Origin: Methanospirillum lacunae
GTDB lineage: Archaea; Halobacteriota; Methanomicrobia; Methanomicrobiales; Methanospirillaceae
DNA: 64,000 nucleotides
Strand: one strand, 5' to 3'
NCBI RefSeq assembly: GCF_046195335.1
Contig: NZ_CP176093.1
Shown: positions 54,179 to 63,094 of the stretch, one piece after another
How positions within the stretch are numbered: position 1 is the stretch's first letter
How the letters are laid out: the number at the start of each line of letters is the position of its first letter
Notes under the pieces: model-generated
What the model was told of the DNA's origin: nothing
Databases searched by the model: none
What the model saw: the letters and a program-made list of their open reading frames with translations, nothing else
Made by a program: the position numbers and the translations under genes

Positions 54179-55039
54179 ATGAGAGATAAGGTAATGAGAT
54201 CAATTTTACTATTATGTATGAGCCTCCTTATCACAGGATTGCTCATACCGGGGACATTAGCAGCAGATAATGCAACTTCATCAGCAAATCAGAGTGGAAA
54301 TGTTTCAATTGATGACCTGATGGCAAAGAATCCTGAAGCACTTCTCATCTATGCGGGAGCAGGTCTCAAAAAACCGGTTCAGGAGATCGGATCAACATTT
54401 ACTAATGAGACCGGAATCACGGTAGTATACAATTTCCAGGGATCAGGAGCTCTTTTGAGTCAGATGGATATCACCCATAAAGGAGATGTTTTAATTGCAG
54501 GTGGATCTGATGCGTATAAAACAGCAGAAGATAAAGGACTCGTAGGCGAACCACAGTATATTGCATACCATGTGCCAATCGTCGCAGTGCAGAAAGGAAA
54601 TCCTAAGAACATCACCTCAGTTGAAGACTTTGCAAAGCCAGGTCTCAAGATTGGGCTTGGAGATATAAAAGCAACAGCGATCGGAACTACTGGAGATAAA
54701 CTTTTCAAGGACCTTGGAATTGCTGACGCTGTGGAAAAGAATGTTGTCGTGAGAACCTCAACCATCAACGAACTCGTCTCTGCTATGAATGCAGGATCTA
54801 TTGATGTATCACTTCTTACACTGGATCAGATAAGCGACAAGACTATGGACACTATTCCAGTTGAAAATGTCAATGATTATGTCCTCGTTGTAGCAGAAGG
54901 GGCCACAACATTCTCCAAACAGCCTGAAAAAGCTCAGAAATTTGTAGATTATGTAGCATCAGACGCAGGGAAAGATTCTTTCAAGAAGTATAAATTCCCG
55001 GCATACGGAGACGAGCAATATAAAGACGTTCAGCCCTGA
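54179..55039 (+). CDS. modA: Molybdate/tungstate ABC transporter substrate-binding protein
   Basis: 286 aa. Signal peptide with core ILLLCMSLLITGLLIPGTLA. The mature protein has the ModA-type oxyanion folds: LIYAGAGLKKPVQEI, NFQGSGALLSQM, VLIAGGSDAYK and the late LVVAEGATTFSKQPEKAQKF. Ser/Gly-rich loops fit bare oxyanion binding (molybdate, tungstate, possibly sulfate). First gene of a three-gene uptake operon; supplies metal for fdhA and formylmethanofuran dehydrogenase. Confidence 0.9.
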   Translation: MRDKVMRSILLLCMSLLITGLLIPGTLAADNATSSANQSGNVSIDDLMAKNPEALLIYAGAGLKKPVQEIGSTFTNETGITVVYNFQGSGALLSQMDITHKGDVLIAGGSDAYKTAEDKGLVGEPQYIAYHVPIVAVQKGNPKNITSVEDFAKPGLKIGLGDIKATAIGTTGDKLFKDLGIADAVEKNVVVRTSTINELVSAMNAGSIDVSLLTLDQISDKTMDTIPVENVNDYVLVVAEGATTFSKQPEKAQKFVDYVASDAGKDSFKKYKFPAYGDEQYKDVQP

Positions 55040-55157
55040 GATCGAAAGGGATAACCAATTTTTCGGATTGATGATACAAATTCCTTTTTCACTTCTCTTT
55101 TATCATCCCTGGATTGAATAAGTGAGAAATAGGCACCAGGAACGACAGGAAATCCGG

Positions 55158-55943
55158 ATGAATAAAATATTTTACCCAGTCACAACAATTCTCGCCTTTT
55201 TTTCAGGGGGAGTTACTCTTCTTGTACTTGGTGGGCTCTTCACTTTCATCAATGCGGATAGCATCATTCAGACATTCACATCACCCGAGATCAGATATGC
55301 AATTCAGCTCTCTCTCATTACTTCGGTCGTATCTACTGTACTGTGTGCACTTGTTGCAATTCCATCCGGATATGTCTTAAGCAGAGGAGGATTTTCCGGT
55401 CAGCGTCCCCTCATAATGCTACTCATGCTTCCTCTCTCCCTCCCTCCACTGGTTGCCGGAGTTGCACTTCTTCTCTTTTTTGCCAGAACTCCAATAGGTA
55501 CAGGGCTTGAAGACCTCGGGATTACAGTTGTGTATACCCAGCTCGGTATCATCGTGGCACAATGGTTTGTCAATCTCCCGTACCTGATTCGGGTCATGAG
55601 ATCGTCATTTGCCATGATATCACCCAGGTATGAGCATATTGCAAGAACGCTCGGATGTTCTGATTTTCAGGCCTTCTGGCATGTAACTCTTCCATTGGCC
55701 CGGGCAGGTCTGATTTCAGGACTTGTAATAACCTGGTCAAAAGCGATGGGAGAATTTGGTGCTGTTCTAATGCTTGCCGGTGCAACACGGATGCACTCTG
55801 AAACACTTCCAATTGCCCTGTACCTGAATATGGCTACCGGAGATCTGGATATCGCCATCACCACGGCATGCATTCTCCTTGGAATAGCTGCAGTAACAAT
55901 GTTCTTCTTTGAACGATTATCAGAAGGGAGTGACCGGATATAA
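55158..55943 (+). CDS. modB: Molybdate/tungstate ABC transporter permease
   Basis: 261 aa from the ATG at 55158 with AGGAAA ahead; a longer start at 55122 adds 12 residues that look like translated leader. Five or six transmembrane helices; the coupling loop EHIARTLGCSDFQAFWHVTLP with the EAA-type motif contacts the ATPase. Its stop overlaps the modC ATG (TAATG). Confidence 0.92.
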   Translation: MNKIFYPVTTILAFFSGGVTLLVLGGLFTFINADSIIQTFTSPEIRYAIQLSLITSVVSTVLCALVAIPSGYVLSRGGFSGQRPLIMLLMLPLSLPPLVAGVALLLFFARTPIGTGLEDLGITVVYTQLGIIVAQWFVNLPYLIRVMRSSFAMISPRYEHIARTLGCSDFQAFWHVTLPLARAGLISGLVITWSKAMGEFGAVLMLAGATRMHSETLPIALYLNMATGDLDIAITTACILLGIAAVTMFFFERLSEGSDRI

Positions 55944-57031
55944 TGCTCCGCATTGAAAATGTATCACTTACCCTCGGGGATTTCCAGCTCAAATCTCTCT
56001 TTCTGCATATTGAGAATCCGGAATATTGGGTGATAATCGGCCCGTCAGGAGCAGGTAAAACAATCCTTCTTGAGATGATTGCAGGAATTCACAAACCTGC
56101 CAGTGGAAGAATACTCTTTGAGGGAAATGACATCACACACGATCAACCCAAAGATCGGAACATTGCCATGATGTACCAGGATCTGATGCTCTTTCCCCAT
56201 CTGACTGTAAAAGAGAACATTCTTTTCAGCGTAAAGATTCGAAGGGCGTATAATGTAGACACTGAGGCGAAAATTTCAGATCTGATAAGTATCCTTGGTA
56301 TCGGTCATCTTATGGATCGAAACCCAGATACCCTTTCAGGAGGAGAGGCTCAGCGAATAGCCCTTGCCCGTGCCCTTATCCAAAAACCCCGACTGCTTCT
56401 CCTTGATGAACCCCTTTCAGCTCTTGACTCCATGACACGGGAACGGTTAAGGCAGGAGATCAGAAAGATACATGAGCACCTGAAAATCCCAATCATCCAC
56501 ATCACACACCATTTCGAGGATGTGTATGCTCTCGCTGAAAAGGTAGCCATCATGCAGGATGGTACAATCGTGCAGACAGGAAAACCGGAGGATGTCTTTG
56601 CTCATCCCTGCACTCCGTATGTTGCCCAGATCTGTGGAACCGAGAATATTTTCCGGGGTGAAGCAATACCGGACGGGACAGGTTCAATCCTGAACCTTGG
56701 TGATCTTCAGATCAGAATTTCAGCGCAGCACAGAGGTCCGGTAGTTGCTGTCCTCAGGTCTGAAGATATTATCATCTCAATTCAACCTTTCAAGTCCAGT
56801 GCCAGGCATACCCTTCAGGCAACCGTAACTGAACTGATTCCTTCCGGTCCGTTTATCCGGGTTGTACTCGATACCGGGATTCGGATGATCGCCATAGTAA
56901 CCAGGACAAGTTCTGAGGAACTCTCACTTATGCCCGGAGATGAGGTATTTGTTACCTTTAAAGAGTCAGCACTTCATGTCATTCCAACCGGGGAACAAAC
57001 CAGCGAAGAGATAATGACAGGAATGATCTGA
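55943..57031 (+). CDS. modC: Molybdate/tungstate ABC transporter ATP-binding protein
   Basis: 362 aa. ATPase residues 1-235: Walker A GPSGAGKT (33-40), signature LSGGEAQRIALARAL, Walker B LLLLDEPLSALD, H loop ITHHFED. Residues 240-362 are a regulatory TOBE/MOP-like domain (SGPFIRVVLDTGIRM), which in relatives binds the oxyanion and shuts down transport. Completes the mod operon. Confidence 0.93.
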   Translation: MLRIENVSLTLGDFQLKSLFLHIENPEYWVIIGPSGAGKTILLEMIAGIHKPASGRILFEGNDITHDQPKDRNIAMMYQDLMLFPHLTVKENILFSVKIRRAYNVDTEAKISDLISILGIGHLMDRNPDTLSGGEAQRIALARALIQKPRLLLLDEPLSALDSMTRERLRQEIRKIHEHLKIPIIHITHHFEDVYALAEKVAIMQDGTIVQTGKPEDVFAHPCTPYVAQICGTENIFRGEAIPDGTGSILNLGDLQIRISAQHRGPVVAVLRSEDIIISIQPFKSSARHTLQATVTELIPSGPFIRVVLDTGIRMIAIVTRTSSEELSLMPGDEVFVTFKESALHVIPTGEQTSEEIMTGMI

Positions 57032-57094
57032 TGGATACAAAAATCACACAAACTATTTAGAATCTTTTTCCAGACACAATAAGGAGACAAAATT

Positions 57095-57640
57095 ATGAAT
57101 TTATCACGAGAACACGCAAACAAATGGAGAAATGCAGATATCACCTTTCATCCAATCGGAGTTATCCATTCTGAACACACTGAACATGATAATACCCCGA
57201 TTCAGGGAATTTTTAATCCGTCTGTCGGTTATGTTGAGGTGTTTGAAGAAAATGCCGATGGTCTGAAAGACATTGAATCATTCTCTCATATCTACGTGCT
57301 ATATTATTTTGACAGGGCAACCGCCAAAAACCTCATACAAAAACCATTCCTTGACGGAGAGAAAGAACGGGGAATCTTTGCAATCCGGCATTTTAATCGA
57401 CCTAATCCTATAGGCCTTTCAATCATGGAGCTGCTTGGGGTTGATGGAAATATACTCAAAGTGGGTGGGGTTGATGTTCTGGATGGGACTCCGGTCATTG
57501 ATATCAAACCTTATGTCAAGCAGTTTGATTACCGGGAAGAGGTGAAATCAGGATGGGTCGATTCCAAGCATATGGATGATATTGCAGAATGGAACTGCAC
57601 GCCAAAGGAACTTCGTAACCGGGATCGAACGACAAAATAA
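57095..57640 (+). CDS. trmO: tRNA (N6-threonylcarbamoyladenosine-37-N6)-methyltransferase-type protein (TrmO/UPF0066)
   Basis: 181 aa. Family motifs: FHPIGVIHSEHTEHDNTPIQ, GYVEVFEENADGLKDIESFS, the signature RHFNRPNPIGLSIMELLGV and LDGTPVIDIKPYV. In bacteria it methylates t6A37 using SAM. AAGGAG site seven bases before the ATG. It follows modC by 63 bases and may be read with it. Confidence 0.92.
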   Translation: MNLSREHANKWRNADITFHPIGVIHSEHTEHDNTPIQGIFNPSVGYVEVFEENADGLKDIESFSHIYVLYYFDRATAKNLIQKPFLDGEKERGIFAIRHFNRPNPIGLSIMELLGVDGNILKVGGVDVLDGTPVIDIKPYVKQFDYREEVKSGWVDSKHMDDIAEWNCTPKELRNRDRTTK

Positions 57641-57820
57641 GTATACCTTTTTTACCTGCAAGGGAGATGAAACCATCTCCAATATGATATATATAGAAGG
57701 CAGTATTAGATCCGGATTCGATAACCCGGATTTCACCAGTGATCAGATCTCTCTCATGAGCCGTGTATGCCAATTGGGTTGGAACTGAAAAAACAAAAAA
57801 GAAGAATATCCCTTTTTTAA

Positions 57821-58702
57821 TTACGCCAGGAGGAGGTTCTTGTTATACGTAAGAACATCAGGAATGGAATTTACCCCGTCAACTGACTTGGGGAAGTTAG
57901 TGAAAGTAACCCGATCAGCATTTACTGCGATATCTGTAAGTGCTTCTTCAATCCCTTTTGCCATCTCTCCAGACTGCATGTTCTCAATAACATACATCTT
58001 TCCGCCACCGGAGACGAGATCGAGGGCGTAGATTTTGTCCTTGTTTTTCTGGATTGAATCAACTACTTTTGCCGGAGTCTTGTTTCCACCATATGCAAAC
58101 TCGGGTGCAAAGATATCATAGACCTTTACTCCGAGCCACTTTTCCACCGGAGTCTTCTGCCATGCCATCACAATGGCATTCTTCTTTGAAAGAACATCCT
58201 TCTCTTCCGGAGTCAGATTTCCTGCTGCTGAAATGGATTCCTTATACTTAACTGCGTTTTCTGAATAGGTCGTTACATTTTTTGGATCTGCTTCCTTGAG
58301 CCAGCCAAGTACGGTGTCGGCAAGAGCATCTGCCGATTCAGGGGTATTCCACTCGGTATCAGGTTTGAGAAGAGTCCACTTCGTCTTTCCATACCCGTTC
58401 GAATCCCTGAACTTTTCAATAGCTGCCATGGTTGCCGTGTCCATCGAACTGTTATGTGCAAGGAAAAGATCTGGTGATTTGAGATCATCTGCATGTTTCT
58501 GGATCAAATTTGGTAAAATATCTCCCTGCAGGTGAGGGCATACAGTAGGATCTGCGATGTACACGACATGTACATCATTACCTCCTATTTGACTGACTGG
58601 ATCCCAGAGAACACTTGTCGTTGCCACCACATCAAGAGCAGACACTGCCGGCACTCCAAAAAGAAGTGCAAGAACAGTACATACTAAAATGAACTGCTTC
58701 AT
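57821..58702 (-). CDS. Atypical cluster A-I (ZnuA/TroA-fold) ABC substrate-binding protein
   Basis: 293 aa. Signal peptide 1-22 (core ILVCTVLALLFGVPAVSA). The overall pattern is ZnuA-like (VVATTSVLWDPVSQIGG; VVYIADP), but the metal ligands differ: the usual GxDPHxYEPTPSD site reads DPTVCPHLQGD, keeping H57 and adding C55; the second ligand segment (usually HdAF) reads VMAWQKTP; and the third is ALDLVSGGGKMYVIENM. The cargo is therefore probably not ordinary Zn or Mn. Last gene of the FmdE-ATPase-permease-SBP operon. Confidence 0.78.
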   Translation of the reverse strand: MKQFILVCTVLALLFGVPAVSALDVVATTSVLWDPVSQIGGNDVHVVYIADPTVCPHLQGDILPNLIQKHADDLKSPDLFLAHNSSMDTATMAAIEKFRDSNGYGKTKWTLLKPDTEWNTPESADALADTVLGWLKEADPKNVTTYSENAVKYKESISAAGNLTPEEKDVLSKKNAIVMAWQKTPVEKWLGVKVYDIFAPEFAYGGNKTPAKVVDSIQKNKDKIYALDLVSGGGKMYVIENMQSGEMAKGIEEALTDIAVNADRVTFTNFPKSVDGVNSIPDVLTYNKNLLLA

Positions 58703-58726
58703 AGTATTACTGTTTTGTATTGTGTG

Positions 58727-59557
58727 TTAATATGTTTGACTATTTACTTTTCTTTTTGGTGAAAGTGCCACTGCAGCCACAAAGATGATTGAAAAAAATA
58801 CAGCAGTCAGCGGTCCAACCGGGAGTGAGTACATAACCCCGGTGTATGCACCAATAACACTGATGATGGCAGCAACAATGGGAGCTGCCAGAAACATCTG
58901 CCTTATTGTTCCACAATACTGGTATGCAATCGCTGCAGGAGTCACAAGCCAGACATAAAGAAGCAGACCACCAACGATGGGAAGACAGAGTGCAACCATG
59001 ATGGCAATCAGAAATAGACAGAGATAATACACTGGTTGCACATGTATCCCGCTGATTTCAGCCATCTTCCGGTGAAATGTAATAGCAGCAATCTCTTTGT
59101 TGAAGATAGAAATTATTAGAACGATTCCCAGTGTGATAACGCACAGCCCGTAAATCTCCTCTCTATACAGGGAGATAACGTTGCCGTACAGCAGGGCACT
59201 GGCATCAAATCCCCGCCCGGATGATTGCATCATCGAGATAAAGAATATAGCAAGGGCCATCATTGTCCCAAACAGAACACCAAGGGTAGTGTCAGTATGC
59301 ATTCGGGTCCGGTAACTGAGAGGTCCCATGACTGTTGCTGTTAGAATACTCATCACAATGGCCGAAAGCATCATGGGAAGCCCAAAGAAAACTCCTGCTG
59401 CTCCTCCGGCAAATGCAGCATGAGACATTGTAAACCCAATCGAGGAGATGTTCATCTGGGTTATCAGAACGCTCAGGATAGCACAGCCGACTGAGGCAAA
59501 GAACATCGCCTCAATTGCATGACAGAGCACATTATTCGGGAATAGAAACTCAAGCAT
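58727..59557 (-). CDS. ZnuB/TroC-family ABC permease
   Basis: 276 aa from the ATG at 59557, which overlaps the ATPase stop (TGATG). About eight hydrophobic segments; family landmarks are SSIGFTMSHAAFAGGAAGVF and LPIVGGLLLYVWLVTPAAIAYQY. Forms the membrane channel of the transporter with 57821-58702 and 59557-60303. Confidence 0.9.
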   Translation of the reverse strand: MLEFLFPNNVLCHAIEAMFFASVGCAILSVLITQMNISSIGFTMSHAAFAGGAAGVFFGLPMMLSAIVMSILTATVMGPLSYRTRMHTDTTLGVLFGTMMALAIFFISMMQSSGRGFDASALLYGNVISLYREEIYGLCVITLGIVLIISIFNKEIAAITFHRKMAEISGIHVQPVYYLCLFLIAIMVALCLPIVGGLLLYVWLVTPAAIAYQYCGTIRQMFLAAPIVAAIISVIGAYTGVMYSLPVGPLTAVFFSIIFVAAVALSPKRKVNSQTY

Positions 59558-60303
59558 CACCCGGCCACCGGAACCGAACGAATCAGGTTGGCCACGTTAT
59601 CCGGTTTTGAAACAGTATTCAGAACTAATCTTCCGGTCTGCATAACAATCACCCTGATGTCACGATCAGGAAGGCTGTCAAATGCATGAGAGACCATCAT
59701 GACCGGTACACCAGAATCGCAGATCCGGCAGAGAATGTCTGAAACCTCATCCCGGGTCCTGATATCCAGGTTACTGTATGGTTCATCGAGGAGAAGCACA
59801 GATGGCTTTTTTGCCAGATTGTGGGCGATGAGGACTTTCTGTTGTTGACCTCCAGAAAGTTTTCCGATGAGTTCATCTTTCAAGTGGTCAATTCGCAGGG
59901 TTCGCATTGCATCCCTGGCTGCCTCAACATCTTCTTCAGTCTCTCTCCTGAACCATCCGATTTTCCCATACCTTCCCATTCTGACAACTTCCTCCACAGT
60001 ATACGGAGTAAACGGATGAAAATCAAAGTTCTGAATAACATACCCGATACTGCATCGAGCCCTGGTTGCTTCGTTTAAAACTCCCATTCCGCAGACAGTA
60101 ACAGATCCCCGGACAATAGGGAGAAGCCCGGTGATAGCTTCAAGAAGAGTTGTCTTGCCTGCCCCGTTTGGACCTCCGATTACCACGAATTCCCCGGCCC
60201 TGATATCAAATGAGATATCCCTGATGACCGGGCATTCTGCTCCTTCATAGGTTGTCCAGACGTTTTCCAGGTGAATAAGGCAGTCAGGTTTGCCACAACT
60301 CAC
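59557..60303 (-). CDS. Metal-type ABC transporter ATP-binding protein
   Basis: 248 aa, GTG start overlapping the FmdE stop (GTGA). Walker A GGPNGAGKTTLLEAI, Q loop VIQNFDFHPF, signature LSGGQQQKVLIAHNL, Walker B VLLLDEPYSNLD, H loop MVSHAFD. Length and motifs fit ZnuC-type proteins. Drives import through the neighbouring permease. Confidence 0.92.
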   Translation of the reverse strand: MSCGKPDCLIHLENVWTTYEGAECPVIRDISFDIRAGEFVVIGGPNGAGKTTLLEAITGLLPIVRGSVTVCGMGVLNEATRARCSIGYVIQNFDFHPFTPYTVEEVVRMGRYGKIGWFRRETEEDVEAARDAMRTLRIDHLKDELIGKLSGGQQQKVLIAHNLAKKPSVLLLDEPYSNLDIRTRDEVSDILCRICDSGVPVMMVSHAFDSLPDRDIRVIVMQTGRLVLNTVSKPDNVANLIRSVPVAG

Positions 60304-60740
60304 AGGCCATCAACCTTGAATAATTCCTCATCCTTCAGGTCATAGAGGGATTGGGCATATCGTTCAATGGCCAGTTCATAGTCAGGATCATTCTGATCCA
60401 AGGTTTTCAAAGGATGCGGCGTGATTTTTATCTTCTTCTCATCTTTACAAAACGTACCAAACAAACTTTCGGACTTGATTATCTCGATATTTCCTTTCCC
60501 AAGTGTACAACCACTTCCGAGTTGAATTCCATCTGCCATACAGGACTGGGGAGTAATTCCATTACAGAAGACTTGTGCCTTGAGCTCAAATGGGTCTGCA
60601 TTTAATGCATTCAGGGCATATCTTCCCATCCGGTATCCTAACACAATAAAGGGCCCAAGATGTCCGTGAAACCGGGCCAGATCATGTATTGAATAATCGC
60701 GGGGAATTTCCATATATTGACAATGGTCATGCCACTTCAT
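60300..60740 (-). CDS. FmdE-family protein leading a metal-ABC operon
   Basis: 146 aa from ATG 60740 (a TTG three codons earlier is possible). FmdE motif FHGHLGPFIVLGYRMG near residues 25-40, with the usual Cys of CPG replaced by Gly (LGPF), then VFCNGITPQSCMADGIQLGSG with two conserved Cys. The C-terminal zinc ribbon of longer FmdE proteins is absent. Such proteins may bind a metal or pterin/corrinoid; being first in an ABC uptake operon suggests it senses or accepts the imported cargo. Confidence 0.85.
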   Translation of the reverse strand: MKWHDHCQYMEIPRDYSIHDLARFHGHLGPFIVLGYRMGRYALNALNADPFELKAQVFCNGITPQSCMADGIQLGSGCTLGKGNIEIIKSESLFGTFCKDEKKIKITPHPLKTLDQNDPDYELAIERYAQSLYDLKDEELFKVDGL

Positions 60741-60749
60741 AGTAATCAA

Positions 60750-61091
60750 TATCTTTCTAATAATACAAAAATAATATTCATATGCAATTTAGAATACGAT
60801 TATCAAAATTGTAATTTTCTATATGAAATTGAATAATTTGGATAGTGAACATAAGACGAGGGGCAATATCTTGGACATTGGCATATGATACATAGCGATT
60901 CAAATTGCAAAAAGTTGAACATCTAAAAAAGTTATTCTGCATTAACTCAAAACTAACGTGTCAGTATCTCCCTGGTTTCCAGCATCTGACGACATTCACG
61001 AGTGGATATACAATACCCATTTCAATAATAAGACACAACACCAGTCATCAACTCCTGATTCATCCTGTTATCAAACGTCACGAGCATTTAC
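60750..61091. promoter_or_regulatory. Divergent AT-rich region between FmdE-ABC operon and MFS gene
   Basis: 342 bases. The FmdE side (60770-60845) is very AT-rich, with repeated CAATTT/AAATTG units in inverted pairs that could be promoter and operator sites for a metal-responsive regulator. No regulator gene is adjacent. The MFS side shows no clear TATA box or ribosome site. Confidence 0.35.
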
Positions 61092-62276
61092 ATGGATACT
61101 ACGACAAATACAAGATTGCGTGCAGCCATTGGGGGTCACTTTCTCGTTGACCTGTATTCTCCCATACTCCCCATCATTCTCCCGGCTCTTATCACAAATT
61201 TAAACCTTTCATATCTTATGGCAGGGATCATCGTCACGGTTTTTAATGTAACATCCTCGATAATTCAACCGGTATCAGGCCTGTATAGTGACAGAACAAA
61301 ACGCAGTGTGAGTATCCCGGTTTGTGTCCTATTCTCGTGCCTTGGCATCTCACTGGCTGTACTTACCAGCAATTATTACATCATGCTTGCACTGGTGTCA
61401 GGAGCAGCCATTGGCACTGCATTATTCCATCCTGCTGCAATGGACAGTGTGTATCGGCTTAGTCCGCCGCATAAACGCGGATTCTATAATTCAATTTTTA
61501 CTACGAGTGGGAGCCTAAGTTATTCGATATCCCCCTTTATTGCCGGAATTCTTATCACATATTTCGGGCTTTCCAGCATTACCTGGTTTGCAATTCCCGG
61601 AATTATTGGAGCCGCGTGGATTTATGGTATTGAAAAAAGATCTCCGGCAATAACTGAAAGTATAAGCAGTAAATCTGAATCTAAACCAATAGTAGAGCGA
61701 AAACAATTCTGGTGGGCTTCAGCAGGTCTTGTAGTCGTTCTCTGCTCTCTCCGGGCATGGGCATACATCGGGATTATCACCTATCTTCCAACACTCCTGA
61801 TTCTGGGCCATTATGGAATGGACACGGTCACAACATCGCTGATTGTTACCATTATGCTTCTCACAGGGGTTGGAGGACAGGTCGCAGGCGGTATGCTTTC
61901 AGATCGCTTCGGACGAAAGAGAATGCTGATACTTGGGTTTGTTTGTGCAATCCCATTCTTCGGAATGATATTTCTCACTCAGGGATGGGCCATGTATGTC
62001 GGAATATTCATGTATGCATTCTTTGCCAGTTTCTGTTATGTTACTTCAGTAACTATGGTTCAGGAGTTACTGCCCGGAAGTGTGGGATTTGCATCAGGTC
62101 TGACATTAGGATTATGTATGGGTATGGGCGGTATTGGTGCCGCTATCATCGGATGGGCTGCTGACCTTATGGGATCTCTACCACATGCAATGTTTTTGCT
62201 AATTATTCCAACGATACTATGTCCGATACTCGCAGTATTTATCAAATACCCGGAAGAAAAACCGATTTCAGTGTGA
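61092..62276 (+). CDS. MFS transporter, fosmidomycin-resistance (Fsr) type
   Basis: 394 aa with twelve predicted helices. Hallmarks: HFLVDLYSPILPIILPALI in the first helix, SGLYSDRTKRS (the MFS A-loop motif), GAAIGTALFHPAAM, and GGMLSDRFGRKRML for the repeat in the second half. Fsr-type proteins export small hydrophilic compounds; natural substrate unknown. Monocistronic. Confidence 0.88.
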   Translation: MDTTTNTRLRAAIGGHFLVDLYSPILPIILPALITNLNLSYLMAGIIVTVFNVTSSIIQPVSGLYSDRTKRSVSIPVCVLFSCLGISLAVLTSNYYIMLALVSGAAIGTALFHPAAMDSVYRLSPPHKRGFYNSIFTTSGSLSYSISPFIAGILITYFGLSSITWFAIPGIIGAAWIYGIEKRSPAITESISSKSESKPIVERKQFWWASAGLVVVLCSLRAWAYIGIITYLPTLLILGHYGMDTVTTSLIVTIMLLTGVGGQVAGGMLSDRFGRKRMLILGFVCAIPFFGMIFLTQGWAMYVGIFMYAFFASFCYVTSVTMVQELLPGSVGFASGLTLGLCMGMGGIGAAIIGWAADLMGSLPHAMFLLIIPTILCPILAVFIKYPEEKPISV

Positions 62277-62356
62277 TATTCCATCACATGAAAAATAACT
62301 TAAGAGGAGAAGAATCAGGTTATCAATGCCTGATTCTCAGTTGCAGAAATCTCCTG

Positions 62357-63094
62357 CTATACATTTTTTGACGACGTATAATCCTCCTTTACCTGAGAAA
62401 TAAACGTTGATTTATCGTATAATCTCCAGGTCCTTTTTGAAAGCCAGAATATCCGATCACACATTGCAGAGATAACGTCAGGATCATGAGAAATGAAAAC
62501 ATACGCAACTCCGGTCTCATTTTGAAGTTCTTTCATGAGGCGTAAAACCTGAGCCTGAACCGAGACATCAAGCATCGAGGTCGGTTCATCAGCAATTATT
62601 AATTTAGGTTGGAGAGAGAAAATCCGGGCAAGAACTGCTCGTTGAACTTCACCTCCTGAAAGCTGATGGGGATACCGGGCCAGATGTTCATTGCGAAGTC
62701 CTACCCGGTTAATGAGTGGCTGTATGGTATCCATCGCTTCATCAAAACAGATTTTTTTATGGACCATCAGAAGTTCTGTAACGCTTTGTGCCAGAGTCAT
62801 TTTAGGATTGAGTGAGACTTCTGGATGCTGAAAGATCATCTGGTATGACTGCCTTGATTCTCTCCGTTTTCTTGATGACAAACGGGTAGGATCCAACGAA
62901 TCAAGAAGAATTGTCCCGGCACTCTGTCTCTCAAGCTGCATGATACATCTACCAAGGGTCGTCTTTCCGCAGCCACTCTCACCAAAAAGACCTATTGATT
63001 CTGCTTCTGAAACGGAAAATGAGATGTCAGCAAAAACATCCCCATGACCATACGATTTTGCAATGTTCTTTAACTCGAGAACGGGTGGTGACAT
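62357..63094 (-). CDS. Opp/Nik-type ABC transporter ATP-binding protein (second ATPase)
   Basis: 245 aa. Walker A GESGCGKTTLGRCI, signature LSGGEVQRAVLARIF, Walker B LIIADEPTSMLD, H loop FISHDPDV. Oligopeptide/nickel transporter subgroup (DppF/NikE). Its start lies inside the end of the upstream ATPase gene (25-base overlap) with GGAGG ahead. In methanogens such pairs often import nickel or cobalt, but peptide is possible; the permeases and binding protein are presumably beyond the window's right edge. Confidence 0.88.
   Translation of the reverse strand: MSPPVLELKNIAKSYGHGDVFADISFSVSEAESIGLFGESGCGKTTLGRCIMQLERQSAGTILLDSLDPTRLSSRKRRESRQSYQMIFQHPEVSLNPKMTLAQSVTELLMVHKKICFDEAMDTIQPLINRVGLRNEHLARYPHQLSGGEVQRAVLARIFSLQPKLIIADEPTSMLDVSVQAQVLRLMKELQNETGVAYVFISHDPDVISAMCDRIFWLSKRTWRLYDKSTFISQVKEDYTSSKNV

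Noticed and set aside
60770..60845. Possible riboswitch upstream of the FmdE operon
   Set aside because: The sequence is too AT-rich to form a stable structured aptamer; operator-like repeats are the more modest reading.
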